Positions 1 to 8,390 of a stretch of DNA of 37,644 nucleotides are shown piece after piece (position 1 is the first letter of the stretch; each line of letters starts with the position of its first letter). The notes beneath the pieces were generated by a model. It saw nothing but the letters and a program-made list of their open reading frames with translations. It was not told the origin of the DNA and ran no database searches. A program made the position numbers and the translations under genes. This stretch comes from Bacteroidales bacterium (GTDB lineage Bacteria; Bacteroidota; Bacteroidia; Bacteroidales; UBA10428): the NCBI GenBank assembly GCA_016935435.1, contig JAFGQZ010000074.1, positions 1 through 37,644 on the forward strand, read 5' to 3'.

Positions 1-1008
1 TATGCCCTGGCCATGCAGGTAATGCCCGAAAAAACCTATCCTTTGCAGAAAATTAACGAAATTAACAGTCTTCTGGCAGAAGCCGCACGCATCGAACGTG
101 AAAAACTCGACAAGCAGGCATTATACGACAAAACAGTTTTATTGGCCGATAAACATTTAAGCGACAAAAACTTTATTCTTGCACGCCAGGAATATACAAA
201 TGCCCTGAATGTTTTTCCATCGGAGCAATACCCAAAAACTAAAATCGAAGAAATTGAACAACAACTTGCATTGTTGCAACAGGAAGAATCGAAAAGAAAA
301 GATGCCGAACAAAAGTTTTCGGCTGCTATAGCTCAGGCCGACGAACTGTTTAAAAACAAGAAATACATCGATGCCCGGGGTTTCTACAAGCAGGCCAATG
401 AAATTAAACCAGCCGATGTACACTCTGCCTCGCAGGTAAAACGCATCGATGCAATGCTTGCACAAATGGAGGCTGAGCAGAAAATGAAAGTGGAGGCCGA
501 TATGCGTTACAACGAGTTGATTGCTAATGCCGACAATAAGTTTGGTACCCACGACTATAAAGCTGCACGCCAATTGTATTTGAATGCCCTTGAGGTAAAG
601 CCAAACGAAACATATCCGCGCGAACAGGTAAAAAAAGCCGATGAACGCCTGAAGATTTTAGCAAAGGCCGACATAAAACAAGTAACAACTGAGTCAGGCA
701 GTACAACGGCAGGCTCCACAAAAATTTCCGACTTAAGTTTTAAAAACGAGAGCGAAAGGGAAAAATACCTTGCATCGCTAAAAGAAAAGTACCCCGAAGG
801 TATTACCCTTGAAATATATAAAGAAGGCAATAAAACAACAAAACGTTACATTGTTGTAAGGTCAGGCGAGGTGCACGAGTTTCGCGAAATTGCTTTTACC
901 TGGGGTGGGCAGCAATATTCGGTCGATGGCAAGCCTACAAACCTGTTATATTTGCAATCGCAGGTAAAACCACGGACGGGCGAGAGTTTTGTCGAAAAGG
1001 AGATGTAA
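1..1008 (+). CDS. Repeat-rich helical protein, 5' end outside window
   Basis: The reading frame is open from base 1 (YALAMQVMPEKTYP), so the Met at base 13 is probably internal and the true start lies upstream. At least three units of about 65-70 residues repeat the pattern of a helical segment, then Y-x-x-AR-x-x-Y-x-x-AL-x-x-x-P, then YP and a K/I-rich helix; this looks like degenerate TPR-like units joined by charged coiled-coil helices. The last 90 residues are non-repetitive (EREKYLASLKEKYPEGITLE onward) and look like a small globular domain. I do not know a function. Such proteins in Bacteroidota are often envelope scaffolds, but that is inference. The stop codon lies inside a hairpin. 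Confidence 0.75.
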   Translation, partial: YALAMQVMPEKTYPLQKINEINSLLAEAARIEREKLDKQALYDKTVLLADKHLSDKNFILARQEYTNALNVFPSEQYPKTKIEEIEQQLALLQQEESKRKDAEQKFSAAIAQADELFKNKKYIDARGFYKQANEIKPADVHSASQVKRIDAMLAQMEAEQKMKVEADMRYNELIANADNKFGTHDYKAARQLYLNALEVKPNETYPREQVKKADERLKILAKADIKQVTTESGSTTAGSTKISDLSFKNESEREKYLASLKEKYPEGITLEIYKEGNKTTKRYIVVRSGEVHEFREIAFTWGGQQYSVDGKPTNLLYLQSQVKPRTGESFVEKEM

Positions 1009-1040
1009 TTTTTTACATCGGGTTTGCCCATTTTATTTTG
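1002..1040 (+). terminator. Possible terminator hairpins at end of repeat-protein gene
   Basis: GATGTAA (1002-1008) and TTACATC (1013-1019) form a perfect 7-bp stem with a TTTT loop, and the stem contains the stop codon. A second small stem GGG/CCC (1020-1022 with 1027-1029) follows, then the T-rich stretch ATTTTATTTT. The GC content is low, so termination strength is uncertain. Confidence 0.35.
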
Positions 1041-1092
1041 TAACTTTATGCAGTTAATTGCGTCATAGCTTAAAAATTTCAAATTAAAAAAA

Positions 1093-1308
1093 ATGAACAG
1101 TACAAGAAAAACAGCAGGCATAGTATTAGTGGGCCTTATCGTTGTGTTTACTTTTATTGCCATTCTTGGAATTTGGGAGGTAATAGACCTCGACGATGTT
1201 TTCCGTAAAATACTTTCATCGTTATTAGTGGTATTTGTTGCATCGGCAGTGGTGTTGTTTATTACTACCGTTCTCATTAAAGACGAGCAGCCAAAAATAC
1301 AGGGCTAA
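1093..1308 (+). CDS. Small membrane protein, 71 aa
   Basis: An unrecognised protein with two predicted membrane segments, about residues 8-27 (GIVLVGLIVVFTFIAILGIW) and 41-61 (ILSSLLVVFVASAVVLFITT). A short acidic loop (DLDDVF) separates them and the tail is polar (KDEQPKIQG). The ATG follows an A-rich stretch with no Shine-Dalgarno site, as is normal for this phylum. It lies 84 bases after the repeat protein and converges on the thioredoxin-fold gene. The composition and membrane topology favour a real gene; its role is unknown. Confidence 0.6.
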   Translation: MNSTRKTAGIVLVGLIVVFTFIAILGIWEVIDLDDVFRKILSSLLVVFVASAVVLFITTVLIKDEQPKIQG

Positions 1309-1315
1309 TTTAATT

Positions 1316-1331
1316 TGTAAAACCTTTTACA
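1316..1331. repeat. Inverted repeat between convergent genes
   Basis: TGTAAAA (1316-1322) and TTTTACA (1325-1331) are perfect inverted copies separated by CC. As RNA this would be a 5-bp stem with a 6-base loop. It lies between two convergent genes and could act as a weak two-way terminator, but it is AT-rich and could be chance. Confidence 0.3.
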
Positions 1332-1369
1332 GAGCTGGCATTTAAATTTAAATATAGGTGAAGAACCAA

Positions 1370-2704
1370 TTATAGCCGGCCCGAAGCAATTTCGAACAGG
1401 TATTTTTCGAGTTGCCGAGTGTTTAGGTTTTTGCCTATTATACGTTTTTCATTGTCGAGCAGGAACAAGGCAGGCACAAGGTTTAAATTGTATGCAAGGG
1501 CTGTATTGTTAAAATTTTCGGCGTCGAAAATATTTGTCCACAAACCTAGTTTATTTTTTAAGGTATATTCTTTCCACTTTTCGGCATCGTTACCTGTGCA
1601 AACGGCAAAAACACCTACATCGATATAGTTATAACGGTGCAGTAGTTTTTTAATTTCGGGGGTTACCTTCTCACATAAAGGGCAATCGTAGGAGTAAAAA
1701 TATAATATTGTATAGCTTTTATCGAGTTGATGCAGGGTTTTTGCAACAATGTTTGTTTCCGGTATTCTTATGTTAGGGGCAATTTCGCCAATCGAAGCCG
1801 GTTTTCGCCGGTTGTATTCTTTGGCAAGAATAACAATATCATCGTTGCCGGTACTTTCAATGGCCTTTTCCAGGAAATAGTTTTTAATAATATGTAAATA
1901 AGCACATTCATACTCTGCAAGGTTTTTTCGTTTGCCAAAATATTGTAAAAGGTAGTGTACTGTAAAATTAAGGTATAAGGGGTTAACCGAGCATTTTTCG
2001 ATTAGCATATTTGAGTTTTGTATCAGTGCAGTACAGTTAAATTGTGTGGCTTTCTCAAAAAAGCCATCAATAAGATTGGTGTAAACAGGTGTGTAAATAA
2101 GCCGGCTGTCAGTAAAATCAACCCTGTCGAAATAATGCTGAGCATAATAATTTAGCTGGTACATCCAAATAGCCGAATCTTTGTTAATAATTTCTTCAGG
2201 CGGAAAATATTCGGGCAGTTTTATTTTTTGTTGTGCATTCAAATAAAGCTCAAGCAGCGAACCCGGCAACTTTGCGGCAAATTCGGCAGTTATACTGTCA
2301 TTGCTGGCAGTACCCTTATTATTATTTAGTAATTGTTTTGTGTAGTCATCGAAAAGCTTTGTTGGCGCAGGCCCGTCAATAGTTAAAAAGTTATTTTTTC
2401 CTGTTCCCTCAATGGTAATTTTACCCCTATATAAACTGTCGTACAAAAATTCAACAGTTGACGAGTCGTTAAATACCAGATAATAAATGCCCGGGTTCAA
2501 CTGTTGGTTGTATATTAAGCCAAATCCGTTTTCATCTAAATAGAGTTTCGATATTTCATAAACACTATTGCCGTAATGGCTTGCAAATATTACCTGTTGC
2601 CCACGCCGGTCGAAATTTTTTATAGCAATAGTTTGCCCGGTAAGGGAAAACAAAATGCTTAGAAAAAACGTAATAGTTGCGAATCTAAAAATCAGGGTAT
2701 TCAT
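1370..2704 (-). CDS. Secreted TlpA-like thioredoxin-fold protein
   Basis: An exported protein with a C-terminal thioredoxin-like domain. The start is placed at the ATG at 2704 because it begins a clean signal peptide (MNTLIFRFATITFFLSILFS); an upstream in-frame GTG at 2731 would only add nine residues. The N-terminal region (about 25-110) resembles the DUF4369 beta domain of this family, and the middle (130-300) resembles the helical DUF5106-type linker. The redox motif is CPLC at residues 341-344, with the cis-Pro loop LVPALFLLD near 410. Relatives act in the periplasm as thiol:disulfide oxidoreductases, often with CXXC variants; the partner here is unknown. It is monocistronic, with convergent and divergent neighbours. 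Confidence 0.82.
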   Translation of the reverse strand: MNTLIFRFATITFFLSILFSLTGQTIAIKNFDRRGQQVIFASHYGNSVYEISKLYLDENGFGLIYNQQLNPGIYYLVFNDSSTVEFLYDSLYRGKITIEGTGKNNFLTIDGPAPTKLFDDYTKQLLNNNKGTASNDSITAEFAAKLPGSLLELYLNAQQKIKLPEYFPPEEIINKDSAIWMYQLNYYAQHYFDRVDFTDSRLIYTPVYTNLIDGFFEKATQFNCTALIQNSNMLIEKCSVNPLYLNFTVHYLLQYFGKRKNLAEYECAYLHIIKNYFLEKAIESTGNDDIVILAKEYNRRKPASIGEIAPNIRIPETNIVAKTLHQLDKSYTILYFYSYDCPLCEKVTPEIKKLLHRYNYIDVGVFAVCTGNDAEKWKEYTLKNKLGLWTNIFDAENFNNTALAYNLNLVPALFLLDNEKRIIGKNLNTRQLEKYLFEIASGRL

Positions 2705-2887
2705 ATACTTAAAAATATTTCTACATAACACAAATTAAATCGAAAGCATTTGCCAAAGTAAACGCAAAGAAAAAAACAATGGGTAAAACTTACAGCAAAG
2801 CAACCCAATAGTTGAAAACTTTTTTTAAAGATCAATAATAATATACATTTTTGCACGTTCAAATTAAAACATTTTATAGAACCAGGT

Positions 2888-3787
2888 ATGTTGTCAATAC
2901 TAATCCCTGTTTTTAATTACGATGTGTGTGGGCTGGTAGAAAATTTGCATGGCCAGGCGTTGTCGGAAAACATTGATTTTGAAATAATTGTGCTTGATGA
3001 TGCATCTGACGAAGAGTTCCGGAAGATAAACAGGCCTTTAAAGGAGTTTAAACATATAACATATATTGAGGAAAAAATAAACCTTGGCCGTTCTAAAATC
3101 CGCAATAAACTTGCCCAGATGGCCAGATACAACAATTTACTTTTTCTCGATTGCGACTCTGGTGTATTCAACAACAATTTTATACATAACTATATTGAAA
3201 ACATTGGAAAAGCAAATGTAATATATGGAGGCAGGCTATATGCCAACAACGAATATATTTCTACACCTTACAGGCTGCATTGGCTTTATGGCAGCAAACG
3301 CGAACAATCGCCGGCCAGGGAAAGAAGTATTGAACCTAACCGTTCGTTCCAGACCAATAATTTTTTAATTCAAAAACAATTATTGCTCGAAATTGGGTTT
3401 AACGAAAAAATTACTGGTTACGGCCACGAAGATACCTTGTTCGGGTTCGAACTAAAAAAACGGCTGATAACCATAAAACATATCGATAACCCCGTTGTGC
3501 ACCTGGGCCTTGAACCTGGGGAGGAATTTCTCAGAAAGACACGCGAAGGTATTAAAAACTTAAAACGCATTATGCGTATTAATGGCAACGAGAAACGCCT
3601 TGTTAAAGATATTACCATACTCTCGTATTATAAAAAAATTGAAAAAATCGGGCTCGACAAAACCCTCGAATATTTATATAAAAGATACGAGCATGTTTTG
3701 AGAAAAAACCTTTTAGGGAGAAAGCCAAACCTGCTTGTTTTTGACTTGTACAAGCTTGGCTACCTGTGTTCGATAAACCACGAATAA
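2888..3787 (+). CDS. Family 2 glycosyltransferase
   Basis: A GT-A fold enzyme that should transfer a sugar from a nucleotide donor. The N-terminus has the canonical start (MLSILIPVFNYD) with DDAS at 37-40, the metal-binding DxD-like DCD at 88-90 (LLFLDCDSG), and a GYGHEDTLFGFEL motif at 177-189. In relatives this GHED region contributes the catalytic and acceptor site. The C-terminal 100 residues are basic and helical. Donor and acceptor cannot be read from sequence, and no polysaccharide cluster surrounds it. No membrane segment is evident, so a cytoplasmic or membrane-associated enzyme is expected. Confidence 0.85.
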   Translation: MLSILIPVFNYDVCGLVENLHGQALSENIDFEIIVLDDASDEEFRKINRPLKEFKHITYIEEKINLGRSKIRNKLAQMARYNNLLFLDCDSGVFNNNFIHNYIENIGKANVIYGGRLYANNEYISTPYRLHWLYGSKREQSPARERSIEPNRSFQTNNFLIQKQLLLEIGFNEKITGYGHEDTLFGFELKKRLITIKHIDNPVVHLGLEPGEEFLRKTREGIKNLKRIMRINGNEKRLVKDITILSYYKKIEKIGLDKTLEYLYKRYEHVLRKNLLGRKPNLLVFDLYKLGYLCSINHE

Positions 3788-3834
3788 AGTTTCCGGATAA
3801 AAATTTTGGCAATTGCGTAATTATTTTCCTGCTA

Positions 3835-3866
3835 TTGTAGTATTGTCGAAGGTTATATTATCTTTG
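3835..3866 (+). promoter_or_regulatory. Bacteroidota-type promoter for argS
   Basis: TATCTTTG at 3859-3866 is an exact match to the TAnnTTTG -7 box. A TTG at 3835-3837, 21 bases upstream, fits the -33 element. Transcription would start near 3872, giving a leader of about 32 bases before the argS ATG at 3905. Confidence 0.55.
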
Positions 3867-3904
3867 TCAACGTTTTTTTTTATATAGTATAGTTAATTAT
3901 CGAT

Positions 3905-5698
3905 ATGAACCTCAATGAGTTATTGACAGATGCCGTTGCGGGTGCTATAAACACTTTGTATGGCATGCGTCCGTCTTTAGATATTATTCAGCTGCAAAAA
4001 ACACGAAAAGACTTTGAGGGAAATATTACACTCGTAACATTTCCTTTATTGCGTATTTCAAAAAAATCGCCCGAAGAAACAGGCGCCAATATCGGGGGGT
4101 ACCTCAAAGAAAATACCGGCATTGTTTCGGGCTTTAATTGTGTAAAAGGCTTTTTGAACCTTATTGTTTCCGATGCTTATTATATAAATTTTATAAATAA
4201 TTCGTTTGGGAACAATTTCTATGGCTTTAAACCCCCCGATACGGGTGCAGAAAAAATTATGGTGGAATATTCTTCGCCAAATACCAATAAGCCACTGCAC
4301 CTAGGGCATATCCGTAACAACTTGCTGGGAAATTCGCTGTGCCGCATTTTGGAAGCAAACGGAAAGCATGTCATAAAAACCAACATTGTTAACGACAGGG
4401 GCATACATATTTGTAAGTCAATGCTTGCCTGGCAAAAATGGGGCAATGGCCAAACCCCCGAATCTTCGGGCAAGAAAGGCGACCACCTTGTTGGCGATTT
4501 TTATGTAAAGTTCGATTTGGAATATAAAAAACAAATTAGCGAACTTGTTGCCGGTGGAATGCAGGAAGAAGCTGCTGGCCGCGAAGCACCTATTATGAAA
4601 GAAGCCCAGGAAATGTTACGGAAATGGGAAAGCCGCGATTCACAAGTGTTGGAATTGTGGGAAATGATGAACCAATGGGTATATAGCGGTTTCGATGTTA
4701 CCTATAAGCGTCTTGGGGTAGGCTTCGACAAGATTTATTACGAGTCGGATACCTATATTATTGGCCGCGACACTGTATTGGAAGGGCTGAAAAAAGGCGT
4801 TTTTTATCAGCGTCCCGATTCATCGGTATGGGTCGATTTAACAAAGGACGGCCTCGATGAAAAAATATTGTTGCGCAGCGATGGCACCTCGGTATATATG
4901 ACCCAGGACATTGGCACGGCACAAATCAGGCAAACCGATTTCAGTCCCGATAAAATGGTGTATGTTGTTGGCAACGAGCAAAACTACCATTTTAAAGTGT
5001 TGGCGCTAATACTCGACAAACTTGGCTATAGCTGGGCAAAAGGTTTATACCACATGTCGTACGGCATGGTAGAACTGCCCGAAGGCAAAATGAAATCGAG
5101 GGAAGGCACCGTAGTGGATGCCGATGATTTGATGGATGATATGATTGACACAGCAAAAGCTATGGCCGACGAACTCGGGAAACTCGAAGGGCTTACCGGA
5201 CTAGAGAAAGAAGATACCTATCGTATAATTGGGCTGGGTGCACTAAAGTATTTTATATTAAAGGTCGATCCGGTTAAAAATATGGTTTTCGATCCTCGCG
5301 AAAGTATCGATTTTAATGGCAATACCGGCCCGTTTATTCAATATACCTATGCGCGTATCCGTTCGGTACTGCGTAAAGCATCAGATGCCGGCATTATGTT
5401 TGGCGAAAAAATACCTGAACGCATAAATATTGGCAACAAAGAAAAAAGCATACTTGCCATACTTTACGATTTTCCATCGGTAGTTGCCGAAGCCGGCAAT
5501 AATTTCAGCCCGGCATTAATTGCAAACTATATTTACGATTTGGTAAAAGAATATAACCAGTTCTATCACGACTTTTCTATCATTAAAGAATCCGATGGGA
5601 ATTTAAGGAACTTTAGGTTAATGCTTTCAGATATGGTTGGCACAGTAATTAAAAACGGAATGGGTTTGTTAGGCATTGAGGTGCCCGAACGCATGTAG
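3905..5698 (+). CDS. argS: Arginine--tRNA ligase
   Basis: Charges tRNA-Arg with arginine using ATP in the cytoplasm. At 597 residues it has the usual class I ArgRS length. The N-terminal Add-1 domain (about 1-110) precedes the catalytic core: HLGHIRNN at 132-139 is the HIGH motif, DIGTAQIR near 335-342 lies in the active site, and KMKSREGTVV at 395-404 replaces KMSKS. The C-terminal DALR anticodon-binding domain includes the FIQYTYARIRSVLRK helix. It has its own predicted promoter and ends 47 bases before ffh. Confidence 0.97.
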   Translation: MNLNELLTDAVAGAINTLYGMRPSLDIIQLQKTRKDFEGNITLVTFPLLRISKKSPEETGANIGGYLKENTGIVSGFNCVKGFLNLIVSDAYYINFINNSFGNNFYGFKPPDTGAEKIMVEYSSPNTNKPLHLGHIRNNLLGNSLCRILEANGKHVIKTNIVNDRGIHICKSMLAWQKWGNGQTPESSGKKGDHLVGDFYVKFDLEYKKQISELVAGGMQEEAAGREAPIMKEAQEMLRKWESRDSQVLELWEMMNQWVYSGFDVTYKRLGVGFDKIYYESDTYIIGRDTVLEGLKKGVFYQRPDSSVWVDLTKDGLDEKILLRSDGTSVYMTQDIGTAQIRQTDFSPDKMVYVVGNEQNYHFKVLALILDKLGYSWAKGLYHMSYGMVELPEGKMKSREGTVVDADDLMDDMIDTAKAMADELGKLEGLTGLEKEDTYRIIGLGALKYFILKVDPVKNMVFDPRESIDFNGNTGPFIQYTYARIRSVLRKASDAGIMFGEKIPERINIGNKEKSILAILYDFPSVVAEAGNNFSPALIANYIYDLVKEYNQFYHDFSIIKESDGNLRNFRLMLSDMVGTVIKNGMGLLGIEVPERM

Positions 5699-5715
5699 CT
5701 TCTTTTTTATTTTAT

Positions 5716-5723
5716 TATTTTTG
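5716..5723 (+). promoter_or_regulatory. Possible -7 element of ffh promoter
   Basis: TATTTTTG matches TAnnTTTG exactly, 23 bases before the ffh ATG. No clear TTG -33 box is seen at the right distance, and the stretch is T-rich, so a chance match is possible. Confidence 0.4.
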
Positions 5724-5745
5724 TCGCTTATTCAATTTCAAGATT

Positions 5746-7077
5746 ATGTTTGATAATTTATCGGAAAAACTCGAACGTTCGTTTAAAGTACTAAAAGGCC
5801 AGGGCAGGATTACCGAAATTAATATTGCCGAAACACTTAAGGATGTACGCAAAGCATTGCTCGATGCCGACGTTAATTATAAAGTTGCCAAAACCTTCAC
5901 CGAAACGGTGAAACAAAAGGCTATGGGCGAAAAAATACTTACCTCGGTCAAACCTGGCCAAATGATGGTGAAAATTGTCCACGACGAGCTAGCCATGCTC
6001 ATGGGGGGGCAAAACGTCGATATAAATATTAAAGGGAACCCATCTATAATACTTCTTGCCGGCCTGCAAGGGTCTGGAAAAACCACATTTGCGGGTAAGC
6101 TTTCGAAGCACCTTAAAGATAAAAGGGGCAAATCGCCATTTCTGGTTGCCGGCGATGTTTACAGGCCGGCAGCTATCGACCAGCTGCAAATATTAGGGCA
6201 GCAAATAGGTATTCCTGTTTATACCGAAGCCGGAAACCAGGATCCTGTTAAAATAGCACGTGCCGGTATAAAAGAAGCAAAACGCCTTGGGCACGATTTG
6301 GTAGTTATTGACACGGCAGGCCGACTGGCTGTTGATGAGCAGATGATGGCAGAAATTGAGGCCATAAAGAAAGAAGTTAACCCTAACGAAATATTGTTCG
6401 TTGTCGATTCAATGACCGGGCAGGATGCCGTAAACACTGCCAAAGAATTTAACGACAGGCTGAACTTTAATGGCGTTGTTTTAACAAAACTCGATGGCGA
6501 TACAAGGGGGGGGGCTGCTTTATCAATTAAATCGGTTGTTGAAAAGCCAATTAAATTTATCAGTTCGGGCGAAAAAATGGAAGCTATTGAGCTTTTCCAT
6601 CCCGAGCGTATGGCCGACCGTATTCTTGGCATGGGCGATATTGTTTCGCTGGTAGAAAAGGCCCAGGAACAATTCGATGCCGATGAGGCGCGAAAGCTTC
6701 AGAAAAAAATTGCCAAAAACCAATTTAACTTTAACGACTTTGTAGCCCAAATTCAACAAATTAAAAAAATGGGCAACATTAAAGATTTGGCAGCAATGAT
6801 TCCCGGCGTTGGCAAGGCAATGAAAAACCTCGATATCGACGATGATGCTTTCAAAGGAATTGAGGCTATCATATTCTCAATGACGCCTACAGAACGCGAA
6901 GACCCTTCGGTGCTCAACGGCAGCCGCCGGAAACGTATTGCCGAAGGCAGTGGTACTTCTATCCAGGAAGTCAACAGGTTATTAAAACAGTTCGACGAAA
7001 CCCGCAAAATGATGCGTATGATGCAGACTACTAAAAATATGGGACGTATGATGGGGGCTATGGGAAGGCCCCGGTAA
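5746..7077 (+). CDS. ffh: Signal recognition particle GTPase Ffh (SRP54)
   Basis: Binds signal sequences on ribosomes together with 4.5S RNA and delivers nascent membrane proteins to FtsY. The 443 residues comprise a helical N domain (1-90), a G domain with P-loop GLQGSGKTT at 106-114, DTAGR at 189-193 and TKLDGD at 247-252, and a methionine-rich M domain from about 320 (RRKRIAEGSGTSIQEVNRLL, then MMRMMQ and a MGRMMGAMGRP tail). A run of nine G at 6506-6514 encodes the RGG of the G domain. The start follows the usual MFDNLSEKLE opening of the family. Confidence 0.97.
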   Translation: MFDNLSEKLERSFKVLKGQGRITEINIAETLKDVRKALLDADVNYKVAKTFTETVKQKAMGEKILTSVKPGQMMVKIVHDELAMLMGGQNVDINIKGNPSIILLAGLQGSGKTTFAGKLSKHLKDKRGKSPFLVAGDVYRPAAIDQLQILGQQIGIPVYTEAGNQDPVKIARAGIKEAKRLGHDLVVIDTAGRLAVDEQMMAEIEAIKKEVNPNEILFVVDSMTGQDAVNTAKEFNDRLNFNGVVLTKLDGDTRGGAALSIKSVVEKPIKFISSGEKMEAIELFHPERMADRILGMGDIVSLVEKAQEQFDADEARKLQKKIAKNQFNFNDFVAQIQQIKKMGNIKDLAAMIPGVGKAMKNLDIDDDAFKGIEAIIFSMTPTEREDPSVLNGSRRKRIAEGSGTSIQEVNRLLKQFDETRKMMRMMQTTKNMGRMMGAMGRPR

Positions 7078-7120
7078 AAAACAAATTTGAAATAGTGGTG
7101 TTTTTAAGATATAAAATAAT

Positions 7121-7291
7121 GTCGTTTAGTTAACAATATTTCCTCACGCGCGCCCTTAAATTATTCGCTTAGCTCATGAGAACGCTTCGCTAAGTTCCAT
7201 AAAGGGAACAGCGCGTTTGGGGTTCCCCTTCAGGGGATTAAGGGGGTGAGTGTAAGGGTTTCATCTATTACTTTTTTTTTAACTAAACGAC
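7121..7291. mobile_element. 171-bp element with 13-bp terminal inverted repeats (MITE-like)
   Basis: GTCGTTTAGTTAA at 7121-7133 and TTAACTAAACGAC at 7279-7291 are perfect inverted copies bounding 171 bases between ffh and folD. The interior looks different from the flanks and holds three small stems: CTTAGC/GCTAAG (7168-7173 with 7189-7194), GTTCC/GGAAC (7194-7198 with 7205-7209) and TCCCC/GGGGA (7224-7228 with 7233-7237). No open reading frame is convincing. The 8-mer AGATATAA occurs on both sides (7107-7114 and 7296-7303) but not flush with the ends, so a target duplication is only possible. A non-autonomous insertion element or degenerate IS remnant is the best reading. Confidence 0.5.
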
Positions 7292-7354
7292 TTTGAGATA
7301 TAATATATAATTAACAGGCCTATCAAAAAAACGTTCATACAAAAAAACTAATAA

Positions 7355-8233
7355 ATGCAATTAATCGACGGAAAAAAAATATCGGCTGAAATTAAAGAAG
7401 AGATAGCCCAGGAAGTTGCCAGGATTAAGCAAGGTGGGGGCAAAATACCCCATTTGGCTGCTATATTGGTTGGCCACGATGGAGGTAGCGAAACCTACGT
7501 TGCCAATAAAGTAAAGTCATGCGAAGAGGTAGGTTTTAAGTCAACTTTAATAAGGTACGAAGATAATGTAACTGAAAAAGAACTGCTGGCGAAAGTAAAT
7601 GAGCTAAACAACAATACCGATATTGATGGGTTTATTGTTCAGCTTCCTTTGCCTAAACATATCGATGAGAACAAAATTATTGAAGCAATAAACCCCGAAA
7701 AAGATGTTGACGGCTTTCATCCTGTAAATGTAGGCCGAATGTCTATAGGGCTTCCATCGTTTGTTTCTGCAACACCTGCCGGAATAGTTGAGCTATTAAA
7801 AAGATATAACATAGAAACTTCGGGCAAACATTGTGTGGTTATTGGGCGCAGCAATATTGTGGGCCGCCCCGTTAGCATATTGTTGTCGCAAAAGTCGAAA
7901 CATGGCGACGCAACCGTTACAGTTTGTCATAGCCGCACCAAAAACCTGAAAGAAATATGCCTGCAGGCCGATATTATCATCGCAGCCATTGGCATTCCCG
8001 AATTTGTAAAAGCCGATATGGTAAAAGAGGGCGCCATAGTTATAGATGTTGGTACAACAAGGGTGAAATCGGACTTAACAAAATCGGGCTATAAACTGAA
8101 AGGCGATGTCGATTTCGAAAACGTTGCGCCAAAATGTAGTTATATCACACCGGTACCAGGAGGCGTAGGCCTTATGACAATTGTATCGCTGCTTTTAAAT
8201 ACACTAAAGGCTGCCAAAAAAGAAGTTTTTTAG
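7355..8233 (+). CDS. folD: Bifunctional methylene-THF dehydrogenase / methenyl-THF cyclohydrolase
   Basis: Interconverts 5,10-methylene-, methenyl- and 10-formyl-tetrahydrofolate with NADP in one-carbon metabolism. The active-site Tyr48 and Lys52 (YVANKVKSC), Gln96 (GFIVQLPLP) and Asp119 (KDVDGFHP) are all present. The nucleotide-binding loop is [14 protein letters not shown] at 161-174, and the C-terminal signature is [10 protein letters not shown]. Two small departures from the usual sequence are visible: SATPAG where PCTPxG is common, and GLMT in place of GPMT. Length (292 aa) is normal. It follows the inverted-repeat element, so its promoter may lie within or just after that element. Confidence 0.96.
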   Translation: MQLIDGKKISAEIKEEIAQEVARIKQGGGKIPHLAAILVGHDGGSETYVANKVKSCEEVGFKSTLIRYEDNVTEKELLAKVNELNNNTDIDGFIVQLPLPKHIDENKIIEAINPEKDVDGFHPVNVGRMSIGLPSFVSATPAGIVELLKRYNIETSGKHCVVIGRSNIVGRPVSILLSQKSKHGDATVTVCHSRTKNLKEICLQADIIIAAIGIPEFVKADMVKEGAIVIDVGTTRVKSDLTKSGYKLKGDVDFENVAPKCSYITPVPGGVGLMTIVSLLLNTLKAAKKEVF

Positions 8234-8390
8234 TATTTAAGTACCCCGTTTTTTTGCAGAACGATTTTTATTAACCGTTTAAAAACAGTAAGGGAACATC
8301 GATTGGTGATAAATTGTGAGTAGTTTGTTAATATTTGTTTGTGAAACCATATTGAAGTTTTATTAATTTAGTTTTTGCTAAATTCAGGCC

